A stretch of DNA of 64,000 nt from Lachnospiraceae bacterium (GTDB lineage Bacteria; Bacillota; Clostridia; Lachnospirales; Lachnospiraceae). This document shows, one piece after another, positions 26,237 to 35,902 of this stretch. The position numbers and the translations under genes are program-made. Under the pieces are notes generated by a model that was not told where the DNA came from, did no database searches, and saw nothing but the letters and a program-made list of their open reading frames with translations. The stretch lies in assembly GCA_028692395.1 (NCBI GenBank), contig JAQUXP010000018.1, positions 1 through 64,000 of the forward strand, in the 5' to 3' direction. Numbering within the stretch: position 1 is the first letter of the stretch; every line of letters starts with the position of its first letter.

Positions 26237-27556
26237 TCAGCTGTAATAAGGGCGGAGAAAGAGCAGGGTGATCAGACAGGAAAGCAGTTCGCTTGCCAGA
26301 ATACCATAGAGATAGCCACGGATGCCGAAAACCGGGATCGCAAACAGTACGAACAGGATACGAAGCGTAAGTCCGCTGCTGCCGATGACAAAGGATGCTC
26401 CTGTTTTGCCCAGACCGTGGAGAATCCCTGAAAGGGTAGCATTCAGGTACAAAAAGGGACTGATAAATGACAGAATCTGAAGGAAGAGACCCGCCTGCAG
26501 GCTGCCAAAAAGCAAAAGCCCCAGAGACTTTCCAAAAAACAAAAAGAAGACTGCGGCAGCACCACCGGTAAGCAGACAGAGAGTCATAGCGGCCCTTGTT
26601 GTCTTTCGGATGGATTTGTGATTTCCCACAGCCTGATCCTCTGCAATTCCAGGAAGCAGCATGACAGAGGCGGCATTCGCCAGTGTGTTGGGAAAGAGAA
26701 TCAGCGGCAGTGCCATGCCGGTGAAAACTCCATAGATGGAAAAGGCCTCCTGGGTGGTTGCTCCTGAAAGCTGAAGCTGTCGCGGAATCAGAACCGCCTC
26801 CACACTTTGCAGCAGCATCAGACTGACCCGGTTGGCAGTCAGTGGAAGAGAGGTTGACAGAATACGCCCGGAGGTCTGTAAAAAACCTGGTTTAGGTGTT
26901 TGGGAGTGCGGCTTTTTATGAGCTTCCCGGAAAATCATCAGAAGTGAGTACTGGCAGGAGGCCAGCTCCCCAAAGAGGATAGACACAGCAGGAAGAGTGG
27001 CATCGCAAAGCAGCTGGCGGGAGCAGAAGAAGGCATATAACAGCAGGGAAGAGAGCACACGTACAATCTGTTCCAGAAACTGAGCGATGGCCGGACAGAC
27101 AGCCTTTTTCTTGGCATAATAGTAAGACATCAGACAGCTGTGCAGTGAGGAGGGAAGAACGCTCCAGGATAGAATCCGAAGGATATCAGCATGTGAGGAG
27201 TCCTTAAAGTAGTACCGGGCGATATTATGAGAGAAAAGATGCATGAGCATGCTCACAAGCAGCGCCAGCATTGCAGAGACAAAGGTTCCGGTCAGCAGGA
27301 TGCTCCATCCTTCGTCGGAGTCGGTATGTATCGAGGATGCAGCAATCATACGGGCCATAACCGTAGAGATTCCACCGACACAGAGCGTCAGCGCCAGTGT
27401 ATAGGCAGGAATGATCATCTGAAATATTCCGATTTCGGCTGCACCGATTGTCTGGGAAAGGAATATTTTATAGAAGAAGCCGATAAGTCTGCTCATAAAA
27501 CCAGTTATCGACAGGATGGCAGTGCCATATACGATGGTTTTTTTCTTAGAAGACAT
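26237..27556 (-). CDS. SpoVB-like polysaccharide flippase (MOP superfamily)
   Basis: 439 residues from the ATG at 27556, chosen because GGCGGAA lies about 8 nt upstream; the first ATG at 27562 would leave almost no spacing. About 12-14 membrane helices. The N-terminus (SRLIGFFYKIFLSQTIGAAE) and the phrase ILHGLGKTGASFVIGSSGL fit the SpoVB/MATE-like flippases of Clostridia, which move lipid-linked saccharides across the membrane. It is shorter than the MurJ/YtgP-type paralogue at 37983 (543 aa). Its cargo is unknown; spore cortex or exopolysaccharide precursors are possible. Confidence 0.82.
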   Translation of the reverse strand: MSSKKKTIVYGTAILSITGFMSRLIGFFYKIFLSQTIGAAEIGIFQMIIPAYTLALTLCVGGISTVMARMIAASSIHTDSDEGWSILLTGTFVSAMLALLVSMLMHLFSHNIARYYFKDSSHADILRILSWSVLPSSLHSCLMSYYYAKKKAVCPAIAQFLEQIVRVLSSLLLYAFFCSRQLLCDATLPAVSILFGELASCQYSLLMIFREAHKKPHSQTPKPGFLQTSGRILSTSLPLTANRVSLMLLQSVEAVLIPRQLQLSGATTQEAFSIYGVFTGMALPLILFPNTLANAASVMLLPGIAEDQAVGNHKSIRKTTRAAMTLCLLTGGAAAVFFLFFGKSLGLLLFGSLQAGLFLQILSFISPFLYLNATLSGILHGLGKTGASFVIGSSGLTLRILFVLFAIPVFGIRGYLYGILASELLSCLITLLFLRPYYS

Positions 27557-27603
27557 AAGCATTTCCGCCGTTTTTTATCTTTATAATATATGTCTTTTTT
27601 TTC

Positions 27604-27633
27604 TTGACAGAACGTTTTTCTGGTGTTATTCTA
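27604..27633 (+). promoter_or_regulatory. Promoter of the isc-type operon
   Basis: TTGACA (27604-27609) and TATTCT (27628-27633) are 18 bp apart. It precedes the palindromic operator at 27649-27665. Confidence 0.7.
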
Positions 27634-27648
27634 TACCTGTAATCAAAT

Positions 27649-27665
27649 CCGAGTAAATTACTCGG
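27649..27665 (+). promoter_or_regulatory. Rrf2/IscR-type operator
   Basis: A perfect 17-bp palindrome CCGAGTAAATTACTCGG, extended by AAT and ATT, lies just after the predicted start of transcription and 22 nt before the Rrf2 regulator gene. This is the expected place for autorepression, and the GAGTA/TACTC arms resemble known Rrf2-family sites. Confidence 0.8.
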
Positions 27666-27687
27666 GATTGAAAGAAGAGGTGAATAC

Positions 27688-28152
27688 ATGAAGCTATCAA
27701 CGAAAGGCAGATATGGTCTGCGGGCATTGATTGATCTGGCATCCTGTGAAGATGAGTGCGAGGTAGTATCTATTCAGAGCATTGCTGAGCGGCAGAAGAT
27801 CTCCGAAAGCTATCTGGAGCAGCTGGTACGCCTCTTGAAAAAAGCAGGACTTGTCACAAGTCAGCGGGGTGCCTGCGGTGGTTATCGGCTGGCAAAACCG
27901 GCAGAGCAGATATCAGTAGGAGATATCTTGCGTGCACTGGAGGGTAATCTGGACGCAGTTACCTGTCCGGCAAATCAGGATGATTCCGGAGCAGGATGTC
28001 AGGATGCAGATTTTTGTGTGACACGTTATGTATGGAAACAGATTAATGACAGTATTACGCTGACGGTGAATTCCATCATGCTTGATCAGCTGGTGCAGGA
28101 GAACCGAAAGCTTAGAAGCCAGGGCAAGAGCACAGGAAATTGTGTGAATTAA
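27688..28152 (+). CDS. iscR: Rrf2-family Fe-S cluster regulator (IscR-like)
   Basis: 154 residues. The N-terminal winged helix starts with MKLSTKGRYGLRALIDLA, the family signature, and includes ISESYLEQLVRLLKKAGLV. Three cysteines, C93, C104 and C110, form the usual Fe-S ligand loop. It heads an operon with cysteine desulfurase and scaffold genes, with a palindromic operator just upstream, so it probably senses Fe-S status and represses this operon. Confidence 0.9.
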   Translation: MKLSTKGRYGLRALIDLASCEDECEVVSIQSIAERQKISESYLEQLVRLLKKAGLVTSQRGACGGYRLAKPAEQISVGDILRALEGNLDAVTCPANQDDSGAGCQDADFCVTRYVWKQINDSITLTVNSIMLDQLVQENRKLRSQGKSTGNCVN

Positions 28153-28198
28153 TCGGTCCCTTAATAAAAAGATAAACAGGATAGGAGAGATAAAAATT

Positions 28199-29377
28199 AT
28201 GATCTATTTGGATAATGCAGCAACAACCAGAACAGTACCGGAGGTTGTAGAGGCGATGCTTCCGTATTTCAGTGAATTCTACGGGAATCCATCCAGCATC
28301 TATGAGATTGCCGGGAAAAGTAAAGAGGCGATCACAAAGGGAAGAGAGAGCATCGCAAATGTTCTCGGAGCAAAAAAAGAGGAAATCTACTTTACTGCAG
28401 GCGGCAGTGAGGCAGACAACTGGGCACTGAAAGCAGCCTTTGAAGCATACAAAGCAAAAGGAAACCATATCATCACCACAAAGATTGAGCATCACGCAAT
28501 CCTTCACACCTGTGAATATCTGGAAAAAGAGCGTGGCGCACGTATCACCTACCTGGATGTGGATGAAAATGGTATCGTGAAGCTGGATGATCTTTTAAAA
28601 GCCATCACACCAGAGACGATTCTGATCTCTGTCATGTTTGCCAACAATGAGATTGGTTCTATTCAGCCGATCAAAGAGATTGGACAGATTGCAAAGGAAC
28701 ACAACATTTTGTTCCATACAGATGCCGTGCAGGCATTCGGCCAGGTTCCCATCAATGTCGATGAGCTGCAGATTGATATGCTGAGCTCCAGCGGACATAA
28801 GATCAACGGACCCAAGGGAATCGGCTTTTTATATATCCGAAAGGGTGTTAAGATTCGTTCCTTCGTCCATGGAGGAGCCCAGGAGAGAAAACGCCGTGCC
28901 GGTACTGAAAATGTTCCGGGAATTGTAGGGTACGGAGTAGCAGCTTCCCGTGCAGCAGCTTCCATGGCGGAGCGCACTGCAAAGGAAATCGAGCTTCGGG
29001 ACTATATGATCGGACGTCTGTTAAAAGAGGTTCCCCACTGCAGACTGAACGGTGATGCGAAGAAACGCCTTCCTAATAACGTCAATATCAGCTTTCAGTT
29101 TATTGAAGGAGAATCATTACTGATTATGCTTGATATGGAAGGAATCGCTGCATCCAGCGGATCTGCCTGTACATCAGGAAGCCTTGATCCGTCACATGTA
29201 TTGCTGGCTATCGGCCTGCCCCATGAGATTGCCCACGGTTCACTGCGTATGACATTGGGAGAAGAGACAACAAAGGAAGATATTGATTTCACCATTGAGA
29301 AGATCAAAGGTATTGTTGAGAGACTGCGCAGCATGTCTCCATTATATGAAGATTACATGAGAAAACACAACCAGTAA
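28199..29377 (+). CDS. iscS: Cysteine desulfurase (NifS/IscS)
   Basis: 392 residues. N-terminal MIYLDNAATTRT, PLP lysine K201 in SSSGHKINGPKG and the mobile-loop cysteine C324 in SSGSACTSGSLDPSHVL. It removes sulfur from cysteine as a persulfide and hands it to the IscU scaffold and to MnmA, both encoded directly downstream. Confidence 0.95.
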   Translation: MIYLDNAATTRTVPEVVEAMLPYFSEFYGNPSSIYEIAGKSKEAITKGRESIANVLGAKKEEIYFTAGGSEADNWALKAAFEAYKAKGNHIITTKIEHHAILHTCEYLEKERGARITYLDVDENGIVKLDDLLKAITPETILISVMFANNEIGSIQPIKEIGQIAKEHNILFHTDAVQAFGQVPINVDELQIDMLSSSGHKINGPKGIGFLYIRKGVKIRSFVHGGAQERKRRAGTENVPGIVGYGVAASRAAASMAERTAKEIELRDYMIGRLLKEVPHCRLNGDAKKRLPNNVNISFQFIEGESLLIMLDMEGIAASSGSACTSGSLDPSHVLLAIGLPHEIAHGSLRMTLGEETTKEDIDFTIEKIKGIVERLRSMSPLYEDYMRKHNQ

Positions 29378-29427
29378 CAGAACAATGCAAGAAGTTCAAA
29401 ACAGAAGCAGATATAGAGGAGAAAACT

Positions 29428-29865
29428 ATGTACAGTGAAAAAGTGATGGATCATTTTCAAAACCCAAGAAATGTGGGAGAAATCGAGAATGCAAGTGGTG
29501 TGGGAACAGTAGGAAACGCCAAGTGTGGTGACATCATGCGGATGTATCTTGATATTGATGCAGATGGCGTTATTCAGGATTGTAAATTCAAAACCTTTGG
29601 CTGCGGTGCTGCGGTAGCAACCAGCAGCATGGCAACCGAGCTTGTAAAAGGCAAAACCATACAGGAGGCGTTAGAGGTTACAAACAAAGCGGTGATGGAG
29701 GCACTGGATGGTCTGCCGCCGGTAAAGGTACACTGTTCTCTGCTTGCAGAGGAGGCAATTCACGCTGCACTCTGGGATTATGCCGAGAAGCATGATATTA
29801 AGATTGAAGGTCTGGACAAGCCAAAATCCGATATCAGTGAAGGGGAAGAAGAGGAAGAATACTAA
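29428..29865 (+). CDS. iscU: Fe-S cluster scaffold protein (IscU/NifU N-terminal type)
   Basis: 145 residues. The three cluster-ligand cysteines are C33 (NAKCGDIMRMY), C59 (FKTFGCGAA) and C103 (VHCSLLAEEAI), with the aspartate D35 between. It starts with YSEKVMDHFQNPRNVG, typical of IscU. A short acidic tail (SEGEEEEEY) ends the protein. It accepts sulfur from the upstream desulfurase and assembles [2Fe-2S]/[4Fe-4S] clusters. Confidence 0.94.
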   Translation: MYSEKVMDHFQNPRNVGEIENASGVGTVGNAKCGDIMRMYLDIDADGVIQDCKFKTFGCGAAVATSSMATELVKGKTIQEALEVTNKAVMEALDGLPPVKVHCSLLAEEAIHAALWDYAEKHDIKIEGLDKPKSDISEGEEEEEY

Positions 29866-29867
29866 GT

Positions 29868-30953
29868 ATGGCGAAGCAAAAAGTGGTGGTGGGAATGTCT
29901 GGCGGAGTGGACTCCTCCGTTGCAGCCTACCTGCTCAAGGAAGCGGGCTATGACGTGATTGGTGTTACCATGCAGATCTGGCAGGATGAGGAAGAGTATG
30001 CACAGCAGGAAAATGGTGGCTGCTGTGGGCTGTCTGCCGTGGAGGATGCAAGAAGAGTTGCTGAAATGCTTGAGATCCCCTATTATGTTATGAATTTCAA
30101 AAAGGAATTCAAGACCTCTGTCATGGACTATTTTGTGGAGGAATACCTTCATGGTCGGACACCGAATCCCTGTATTGCCTGTAACCGATACGTCAAGTGG
30201 GAGGCACTGCTGAAAAGAAGCCTGGAGATCGGAGCGGATTATATCGCTACCGGACATTATGCTCAGGTGGAAAAGCTTGCAGACGGACGTTATGCGATCT
30301 GCAATTCAGTTACCGCAGCAAAAGATCAGACCTATGCGCTTTATAATCTGACCCAGGAGCAGCTTTCTCATACGCTGATGCCGGTTGGTGCCTATACCAA
30401 AGATCAGGTTCGTGAAATCGCAGCCAGGATTGGACTGGCTGTCGCAGATAAGAAGGATTCACAGGAAATCTGCTTTGTCCCGGATGATGATTATGCCTCC
30501 TTTATTGAACAGGAGACAGGGAAAAAAGCAATTTGCGGCAACTTTGTAGATAAATCCGGTAAGATTCTGGGACAGCATAAGGGGATTACGCATTACACCA
30601 TCGGACAGCGCCGGGGACTTCAGATCGCTGCCGGAAGACGGATCTTTGTGACGGAGATTCGTCCCGAGACCAATGAGGTGGTACTTGGCGAGGGCGAAGA
30701 AGTGTTCTCACACACCGTGACTGCCAATCATCTCAACTTTATGGCAGTCAAAGAGATACCGATTGGAACATCCATGGAGCTTCTGGGAAAAATCCGCTAT
30801 GGACATAAGGGAAGTCCCTGCAGGGTAACACGTACAGATGAGGATACACTGGTCTGTCATTTTCCGGAGCCGGTACGGGCAGTGACACCGGGACAGGCGC
30901 TTGTTTTATATCAGGATCAGTACGTGGCGGCAGGAGGAACAATCTTATGTTGA
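29868..30953 (+). CDS. mnmA: tRNA-specific 2-thiouridylase MnmA
   Basis: 361 residues, 2 nt after iscU. It has the PP-loop ATP site GMSGGVDSSVAAYLL, a first catalytic cysteine in TPNPCIACNRYVKWE, the tRNA/adenylation segment DYIATGHYAQ and the second active cysteine in QEICFVPDDDY. It thiolates U34 of tRNA-Lys, -Glu and -Gln with sulfur from the IscS-type desulfurase encoded two genes upstream. Grouping of mnmA with isc genes is common in Firmicutes. Confidence 0.95.
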   Translation: MAKQKVVVGMSGGVDSSVAAYLLKEAGYDVIGVTMQIWQDEEEYAQQENGGCCGLSAVEDARRVAEMLEIPYYVMNFKKEFKTSVMDYFVEEYLHGRTPNPCIACNRYVKWEALLKRSLEIGADYIATGHYAQVEKLADGRYAICNSVTAAKDQTYALYNLTQEQLSHTLMPVGAYTKDQVREIAARIGLAVADKKDSQEICFVPDDDYASFIEQETGKKAICGNFVDKSGKILGQHKGITHYTIGQRRGLQIAAGRRIFVTEIRPETNEVVLGEGEEVFSHTVTANHLNFMAVKEIPIGTSMELLGKIRYGHKGSPCRVTRTDEDTLVCHFPEPVRAVTPGQALVLYQDQYVAAGGTILC

Positions 30954-31747
30954 TGGATTCACACATGCATACCTGTTTTTCTTCAGACAGCGAGACTCCG
31001 GTTGAGGCGATGATTGAGCAGGCGATCCGGCTTGGAATTCCAGGTATCTGTATGACGGATCATTATGACAGGGAATATTTTAATGGAGAATTCCAGCTGG
31101 ATTCCGGGGCTTATTTTCATAAAATGGAAGAGATGAAAGAAAAATACAGGGATCAGATCGATATTAGAATCGGAGTGGAGCTGGGACTGCAGGAGCAGCT
31201 GCAGGACTGGCTTTCCTCCTATGTACATGCCTATCCCTTCGACTTTGTCATCGGCTCCATGCATGTACTGCACGGAAAGGATCCATATTATCCGGAGCTT
31301 TTCAAAGGCAGTGATGCCAGACAGATTCTGCGGGATTACTTTATCTCCACAGAACAGAACATCGACAGCTTCCATGAGTTCCAAAGCCTGGGACATCTGG
31401 ATTATCTGGCAAGATATTTTTCAAAGGAGCTGGGCAATTACAGCTATCAGGACTATGCGGATGAGATTGATGCCGTGTTAAAAAAGCTGATTACCTATCA
31501 GATTGCGCTGGAGGTGAATACGGCAGGCTATAAGACCATGCAGCGTCCGAATCCCGATGGAGATGTCTTAAGACGATATCGGGAACTGGGCGGTGAGATG
31601 CTGACCATCGGGGCCGATGCCCATGTGCCGGAATATATCGGCTACAGGTTTGAAGAGACAGTTTCACTGCTTCGTGCATGTGGATTTCGATATTACACGG
31701 TATTTCGGAATAAGAAACCACAGATGATAGAGATTTCTGCGGGATAA
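30947..31747 (+). CDS. PHP-domain phosphatase (histidinol-phosphatase HisK-like)
   Basis: 266 residues starting at 30947, where AGGAGG is 9 nt upstream; it overlaps mnmA by 7 nt. The PHP metal motifs are visible: DSHMHTCFSSDSE at the start, MTDHYD, GVELGLQ, GSMHVL and GADAHVP near the end. Family members hydrolyse histidinol phosphate or other small phosphoesters. The window also holds hisH and hisF 4 kb away but no other his genes, so histidinol-phosphatase is possible but not proven. Confidence 0.82.
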   Translation: MLMDSHMHTCFSSDSETPVEAMIEQAIRLGIPGICMTDHYDREYFNGEFQLDSGAYFHKMEEMKEKYRDQIDIRIGVELGLQEQLQDWLSSYVHAYPFDFVIGSMHVLHGKDPYYPELFKGSDARQILRDYFISTEQNIDSFHEFQSLGHLDYLARYFSKELGNYSYQDYADEIDAVLKKLITYQIALEVNTAGYKTMQRPNPDGDVLRRYRELGGEMLTIGADAHVPEYIGYRFEETVSLLRACGFRYYTVFRNKKPQMIEISAG

Positions 31748-31822
31748 ACCTGCCAAAGCGGGGAAATTACCTGCATTTTATACAGATTTTGAATACTTAT
31801 GAAATTTTTAACAAAATAGGGA

Positions 31823-31851
31823 TTGAATTTTTTGCTAAAGTTAGGTAAAAT
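31823..31851 (+). promoter_or_regulatory. Promoter of the gap-pgk-tpi glycolytic block
   Basis: TTGAAT (31823-31828) and TAAAAT (31846-31851) have 17-bp spacing in an A+T-rich stretch. The leader to the gap start is about 70 nt. Confidence 0.75.
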
Positions 31852-31927
31852 AGAATATAGGTTGATGTTTCTTTAACAATCTTAAGAAGCACAATGAATC
31901 TAAACACTTTTAGGAGGAATACAAATC

Positions 31928-32941
31928 ATGGCAGTAAAAGTAGCAATCAATGGTTTTGGACGTATTGGACGTCTTGCTTTCAGACAGATGTTTGGCGCAG
32001 AGGGATATGAAGTAGTAGCAATCAACGATTTAACATCCCCAAAAATGTTAGCTCATTTATTGAAATATGATTCATCACAGGGAAAATACGCTCTGGCAGA
32101 CAAAGTTGAGGCTGGAGAGGATTCTATCACTGTTGATGGACAGAACATCAAAATCTACGCATTCCCAGATGCAAACAACTGCCCATGGGGAGAGCTTGGA
32201 GTAGATGTAGTTCTGGAATGCTCCGGATTCTATACATCGAAAGACAAAGCGCAGGCTCATATCAATGCAGGTGCTCGTAAAGTTGTTATCTCCGCACCGG
32301 CTGGAAATGATCTTCCTACCATCGTTTACAATGTAAACCACGAGGTACTGAAAGCTGAAGATACCATCATTTCAGCAGCTTCCTGTACAACAAACTGCCT
32401 CGCTCCTATGGCTGACGCTCTGAACAAACTTGCTCCGATCAAATCTGGTATCATGTGCACAATCCATGCATACACAGGAGATCAGATGACTCTTGACGGA
32501 CCGCAGAGAAAAGGTGATCTGAGAAGATCCCGTGCAGCTGCAGTTAACATCGTTCCTAACAGCACAGGTGCTGCAAAAGCTATCGGCCTTGTTATTCCGG
32601 AACTGAACGGAAAACTGATCGGATCTGCTCAGCGTGTACCAACCCCTACAGGATCAACTACTATCCTTACAGCAGTTGTTGAAGGAACAGTTACAGTTGA
32701 TGAGATCAACGCTAAGATGAAAGCGTCTGCTACAGAATCTTTCGGATACAACACAGATGAGATCGTATCCAGCGATATCGTTGGTATGAGATTTGGTTCT
32801 CTGTTCGATGCTACCCAGACTATGGTTTGCCCACTGGACAATGGCACAACAGAAGTACAGGTTATCTCCTGGTATGACAACGAGAACTCTTACACAAGCC
32901 AGATGGTTCGTACAATCAAATACTTCTCAGAATTAGCATAA
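31928..32941 (+). CDS. gap: Glyceraldehyde-3-phosphate dehydrogenase
   Basis: 337 residues. N-terminal NAD fold [19 protein letters not shown], catalytic C153 in [12 protein letters not shown], and the C-terminal [18 protein letters not shown]. It oxidises glyceraldehyde-3-phosphate to 1,3-bisphosphoglycerate. Codon use is strongly biased toward frequent codons, as expected of a highly expressed gene. It has its own promoter and a strong hairpin after the stop, so gap can be transcribed in excess of pgk and tpi. Confidence 0.97.
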   Translation: MAVKVAINGFGRIGRLAFRQMFGAEGYEVVAINDLTSPKMLAHLLKYDSSQGKYALADKVEAGEDSITVDGQNIKIYAFPDANNCPWGELGVDVVLECSGFYTSKDKAQAHINAGARKVVISAPAGNDLPTIVYNVNHEVLKAEDTIISAASCTTNCLAPMADALNKLAPIKSGIMCTIHAYTGDQMTLDGPQRKGDLRRSRAAAVNIVPNSTGAAKAIGLVIPELNGKLIGSAQRVPTPTGSTTILTAVVEGTVTVDEINAKMKASATESFGYNTDEIVSSDIVGMRFGSLFDATQTMVCPLDNGTTEVQVISWYDNENSYTSQMVRTIKYFSELA

Positions 32942-33013
32942 GTACGGTCAATCAGACTTAAGGTTTGAGCGGGATACAAAAGCGTGTATTCATACTGAAA
33001 TTAAAGATCCAAG

Positions 33014-33050
33014 AAAGGGTCCGGTCTTTATGGACCGGACCCTTTGTTAT
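33014..33050 (+). terminator. Intrinsic terminator/processing hairpin between gap and pgk
   Basis: A 13-bp perfect stem (AAAGGGTCCGGTC, 33014-33026, with GACCGGACCCTTT, 33033-33045) with a 6-nt loop, then TTTGTTAT. It ends 28 nt before pgk, so partial read-through would give gap more mRNA than pgk. Confidence 0.8.
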
Positions 33051-33077
33051 ATGAAAAATCATAGGAGGGTAATACGC

Positions 33078-34271
33078 ATGCTGAATAAAAAAAGTGTTGA
33101 TGATATTAATGTAAAAGGAAAGAACGTCCTTGTGCGCTGCGACTTTAACGTACCACTGCAGGAGGGTAAAATCACAGACGAGAACCGTCTGGTTGCAGCT
33201 CTTCCTACAATTAAAAAACTGATCGCCGATGGAGGAAGAGTAATCCTTTGCTCCCATCTTGGCAAACCGAAGGGACAGCCACTTCCGGAGCTGTCACTTG
33301 CTCCGGTTGCAGTTCGCTTATCTGAGCTTCTTGGACAGGAAGTAAAATTCGCTGCTGATGCAGAGGTTGTTGGAGCAAATGCGAAAGCAGCAGCTGCAGC
33401 GATGCAGGACGGAGATGTGATTCTTCTTGAAAACACACGTTACAGAGCAGAAGAGACAAAGAACGAAGAGACATTCAGCAAGGATCTTGCGTCTCTGGCA
33501 GATATCTTTGTAAATGATGCATTTGGAACAGCTCACAGAGCACACTGCTCCAATGTTGGCGTAACAAAGTATATGAAAGAGAATGCTGTGGGATATCTGA
33601 TGCAAAAAGAGATCGATTTCCTTGGTAATGCAGTAAACAATCCGGAAAGACCTTTTGTTGCAATCCTTGGCGGAGCAAAAGTATCCAGCAAGATTCCGGT
33701 AATCGAAAATCTTCTTGACAAAGTCGATGTACTGATCATCGGTGGCGGTATGTCCTATACCTTCAGCAAGGCCATGGGCGGAAATGTTGGAGAGTCTCTT
33801 CTGGAAGAGGATTACTGCGACTACGCACTGAAGATGATGAAAAAGGCAGAAGAAAAAGGTGTGAAACTGCTTCTTCCGGTAGATAATGTAATTGCAGACG
33901 GATTTTCCAATGATGCAAATACACAGGTAGTAAAACGTGGCTGTATTCCGGATGGCTGGGAAGGTCTGGATATCGGACCTGAGACAGCAAAGCTCTTTGC
34001 TGACGCAGCAAAACAGGCAAAGACTGTTGTCTGGAACGGACCGATGGGATGCTTTGAGATGCCGAAGTTTGCAGTAGGTACAGAAGCTGTTGCAAAGGCA
34101 CTGGCTGAGACAGATGCAGTCACCATTATCGGTGGCGGTGATTCTGCAGCGGCAGTAAATCAGATGGGTTATGGCGACAAGATGACTCATATCTCAACAG
34201 GCGGTGGAGCTTCTCTGGAATTCCTGGAGGGCAAAGAGCTTCCGGGTGTAGCAGCAGCAGACGACAAATAA
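33078..34271 (+). CDS. pgk: Phosphoglycerate kinase
   Basis: 397 residues from 33078, behind AGGAGG; an earlier ATG at 33030 lies in the terminator hairpin and is rejected. It has the N-terminal substrate domain ([21 protein letters not shown], shown here by VRCDFNVPL), [11 protein letters not shown], and the C-terminal nucleotide motifs [17 protein letters not shown] and [13 protein letters not shown]. It makes ATP from 1,3-bisphosphoglycerate. Confidence 0.97.
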   Translation: MLNKKSVDDINVKGKNVLVRCDFNVPLQEGKITDENRLVAALPTIKKLIADGGRVILCSHLGKPKGQPLPELSLAPVAVRLSELLGQEVKFAADAEVVGANAKAAAAAMQDGDVILLENTRYRAEETKNEETFSKDLASLADIFVNDAFGTAHRAHCSNVGVTKYMKENAVGYLMQKEIDFLGNAVNNPERPFVAILGGAKVSSKIPVIENLLDKVDVLIIGGGMSYTFSKAMGGNVGESLLEEDYCDYALKMMKKAEEKGVKLLLPVDNVIADGFSNDANTQVVKRGCIPDGWEGLDIGPETAKLFADAAKQAKTVVWNGPMGCFEMPKFAVGTEAVAKALAETDAVTIIGGGDSAAAVNQMGYGDKMTHISTGGGASLEFLEGKELPGVAAADDK

Positions 34272-34294
34272 GATAAAAAAGAGGATAAAAAATC

Positions 34295-35044
34295 ATGGCA
34301 AGACGTAAAATTGTAGCAGGCAACTGGAAGATGAACAAAACTCCAAGTGAGGCAGTTGCACTTGTAAATGAATTAAAACCATTAGTTGCAAATGAAGAAG
34401 TAGACGTTGTATTCTGTGTTCCGGCAATTGATATTATCCCGGTTATGGAAGCAGCAAAAGGTTCTAACATCCAGGTTGGAGCAGAGAACATGTATTATGA
34501 GGAGAGCGGCGCTTATACAGGCGAGATCTCACCGGCTATGCTTACAGATGTAGGTGTAAAATACGTGGTTCTTGGACATTCCGAGAGAAGAGAATACTTT
34601 GCTGAGACAAGTGAGTCTGTGAATAAAAAGATGCTGAAAGCATTTGAGCATGGTATTACACCAATCATGTGCTGTGGTGAGACTCTCGATCAGAGAGAGC
34701 AGGGCGTAACGATGGACTTTATTCGTCAGCAGGTTAAGGTTGGATTCCTTAACGTTACTGCAGATCAGGCTAAGACAGCTGTTATCGCATACGAGCCAAT
34801 CTGGGCAATCGGAACAGGAAAAACTGCTACCACAGAGCAGGCACAGGAAGTTTGCAAGGGCATCCGTGCATGCATCGCTGAAATCTATGATGAAGCTACA
34901 GCAGCAGCAATCCGTATCCAGTATGGCGGATCTGTTAATCCGGCAACAGCACCTGAGCTTTTTGCACAGGATGATATCGATGGCGGTCTGGTAGGCGGCG
35001 CTTCTTTGAAAGCAGATTTCGGAAAGATCGTAAATTATAAATAA
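34295..35044 (+). CDS. tpiA: Triosephosphate isomerase
   Basis: 249 residues. It shows N-terminal [13 protein letters not shown] with the substrate lysine, catalytic histidine in [10 protein letters not shown], catalytic glutamate in [15 protein letters not shown] and the phosphate-binding [12 protein letters not shown]. It interconverts dihydroxyacetone phosphate and glyceraldehyde-3-phosphate. Last gene of the glycolytic block, closed by the terminator at 35065. Confidence 0.97.
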   Translation: MARRKIVAGNWKMNKTPSEAVALVNELKPLVANEEVDVVFCVPAIDIIPVMEAAKGSNIQVGAENMYYEESGAYTGEISPAMLTDVGVKYVVLGHSERREYFAETSESVNKKMLKAFEHGITPIMCCGETLDQREQGVTMDFIRQQVKVGFLNVTADQAKTAVIAYEPIWAIGTGKTATTEQAQEVCKGIRACIAEIYDEATAAAIRIQYGGSVNPATAPELFAQDDIDGGLVGGASLKADFGKIVNYK

Positions 35045-35064
35045 TAAGCAGATAAAAAAGTATG

Positions 35065-35096
35065 GCTGCCGCATGCGTTGCGGCAGCTTTCTTTTT
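35065..35096 (+). terminator. Intrinsic terminator after tpiA
   Basis: A 9-bp perfect stem GCTGCCGCA/TGCGGCAGC with a 5-nt loop, followed by TTTCTTTTT. Confidence 0.9.
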
Positions 35097-35132
35097 GAAA
35101 GACATGAGTTGTGATAAGTGAAGGGACATGAT

Positions 35133-35840
35133 ATGGATATAAAAGAATTTCAGGAGAAGCTGAAGGATATCGTGGAATTGGCTCAGCTGAACCAGGAGGT
35201 ATTGACAAAAGAGATGGTAGACCGCTTCTTCGGAGAAGACCTGTCCAGTGAGCAGCTGCAGAATGTTTATGACTATCTGCAGACGCAGAAAATCCAGGTG
35301 GTCAAGGAAGAGAAGCCAGATGCTGCGGCTCCGATGTCTGAGGAAGAAGAGGCCTATATTCGCCAGTACCGTAAGGATATGCTGACGGCCCCTGTATTAT
35401 CCCAGAAAGAGAAAGAGCAGCTTTTTTCAGAGCTGTGGAGGGGCAGTGACACAGCCAGAGAGCGGCTCATCGAACAGTATCTTCCCAAAGTGGTTGATAT
35501 TGTGCGGGAGGTACACCAGGCAGATTTTTTTGCCGGTGATCTGATTCAGGAGGGAAATCTTTCCCTGGTTGCGGCCCTGGTCAATCTGACAGAAAGCGAG
35601 AAACCAGATCAGATACTCTGTGAGGCAATTCGAGACGGCATCCGTCAAAGCATGGAGGAAAACCAGCGGAGTAAGTGGGAGGACGAGCGCCTGATTGACC
35701 GGGTGGAGCGTCTGGAATCTGCTGTGCGTGAGCTGTCGGAAACAGGAGAAAAGTACAGTGTGGAGGAACTTTCCGCCTTCCTTGATATGAGCGTAGAGGA
35801 AATCAAGGATGTGCTGCGCCTGACAGGGGATGACAAATAA
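35133..35840 (+). CDS. Truncated sigma-70-like protein
   Basis: 235 residues. The start at 35133 follows GAAGGGA. The N-terminal part (LTKEMVDRFF, NVYDYLQTQKIQVV) resembles region 1.1 of SigA. Residues ~100-145 (ARERLIEQYLPKVVDIVREV, then DLIQEGNLSLVAAL) match sigma regions 2.1-2.2, the core-polymerase contact. The C-terminal YSVEELSAFLDMSVEEIKDV resembles region 3. Regions 2.3-2.4, which read the -10, and region 4, which reads the -35, are not recognisable. It may bind RNA polymerase without normal promoter recognition. It stands alone between tpiA and hisH. Function unknown. Confidence 0.7.
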   Translation: MDIKEFQEKLKDIVELAQLNQEVLTKEMVDRFFGEDLSSEQLQNVYDYLQTQKIQVVKEEKPDAAAPMSEEEEAYIRQYRKDMLTAPVLSQKEKEQLFSELWRGSDTARERLIEQYLPKVVDIVREVHQADFFAGDLIQEGNLSLVAALVNLTESEKPDQILCEAIRDGIRQSMEENQRSKWEDERLIDRVERLESAVRELSETGEKYSVEELSAFLDMSVEEIKDVLRLTGDDK

Positions 35841-35869
35841 TTGCCATTTTAACAGGTCTATGGTAAAAT
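35841..35869 (+). promoter_or_regulatory. Promoter of the hisH-hisF-ung-flippase group
   Basis: TTGCCA (35841-35846) and TAAAAT (35864-35869) are 17 bp apart; the -35 abuts the stop codon of the sigma-like gene. hisH starts 33 nt after the -10. Confidence 0.7.
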
Positions 35870-35902
35870 ACTGGTAAATGTTTTGACATATAGGAGAGAC
35901 AG

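Noticed and set aside
33318-34190. A 290-codon antisense frame opposite pgk
   Set aside because: It is a codon-bias shadow of a highly expressed gene, with no motif and no start signal.
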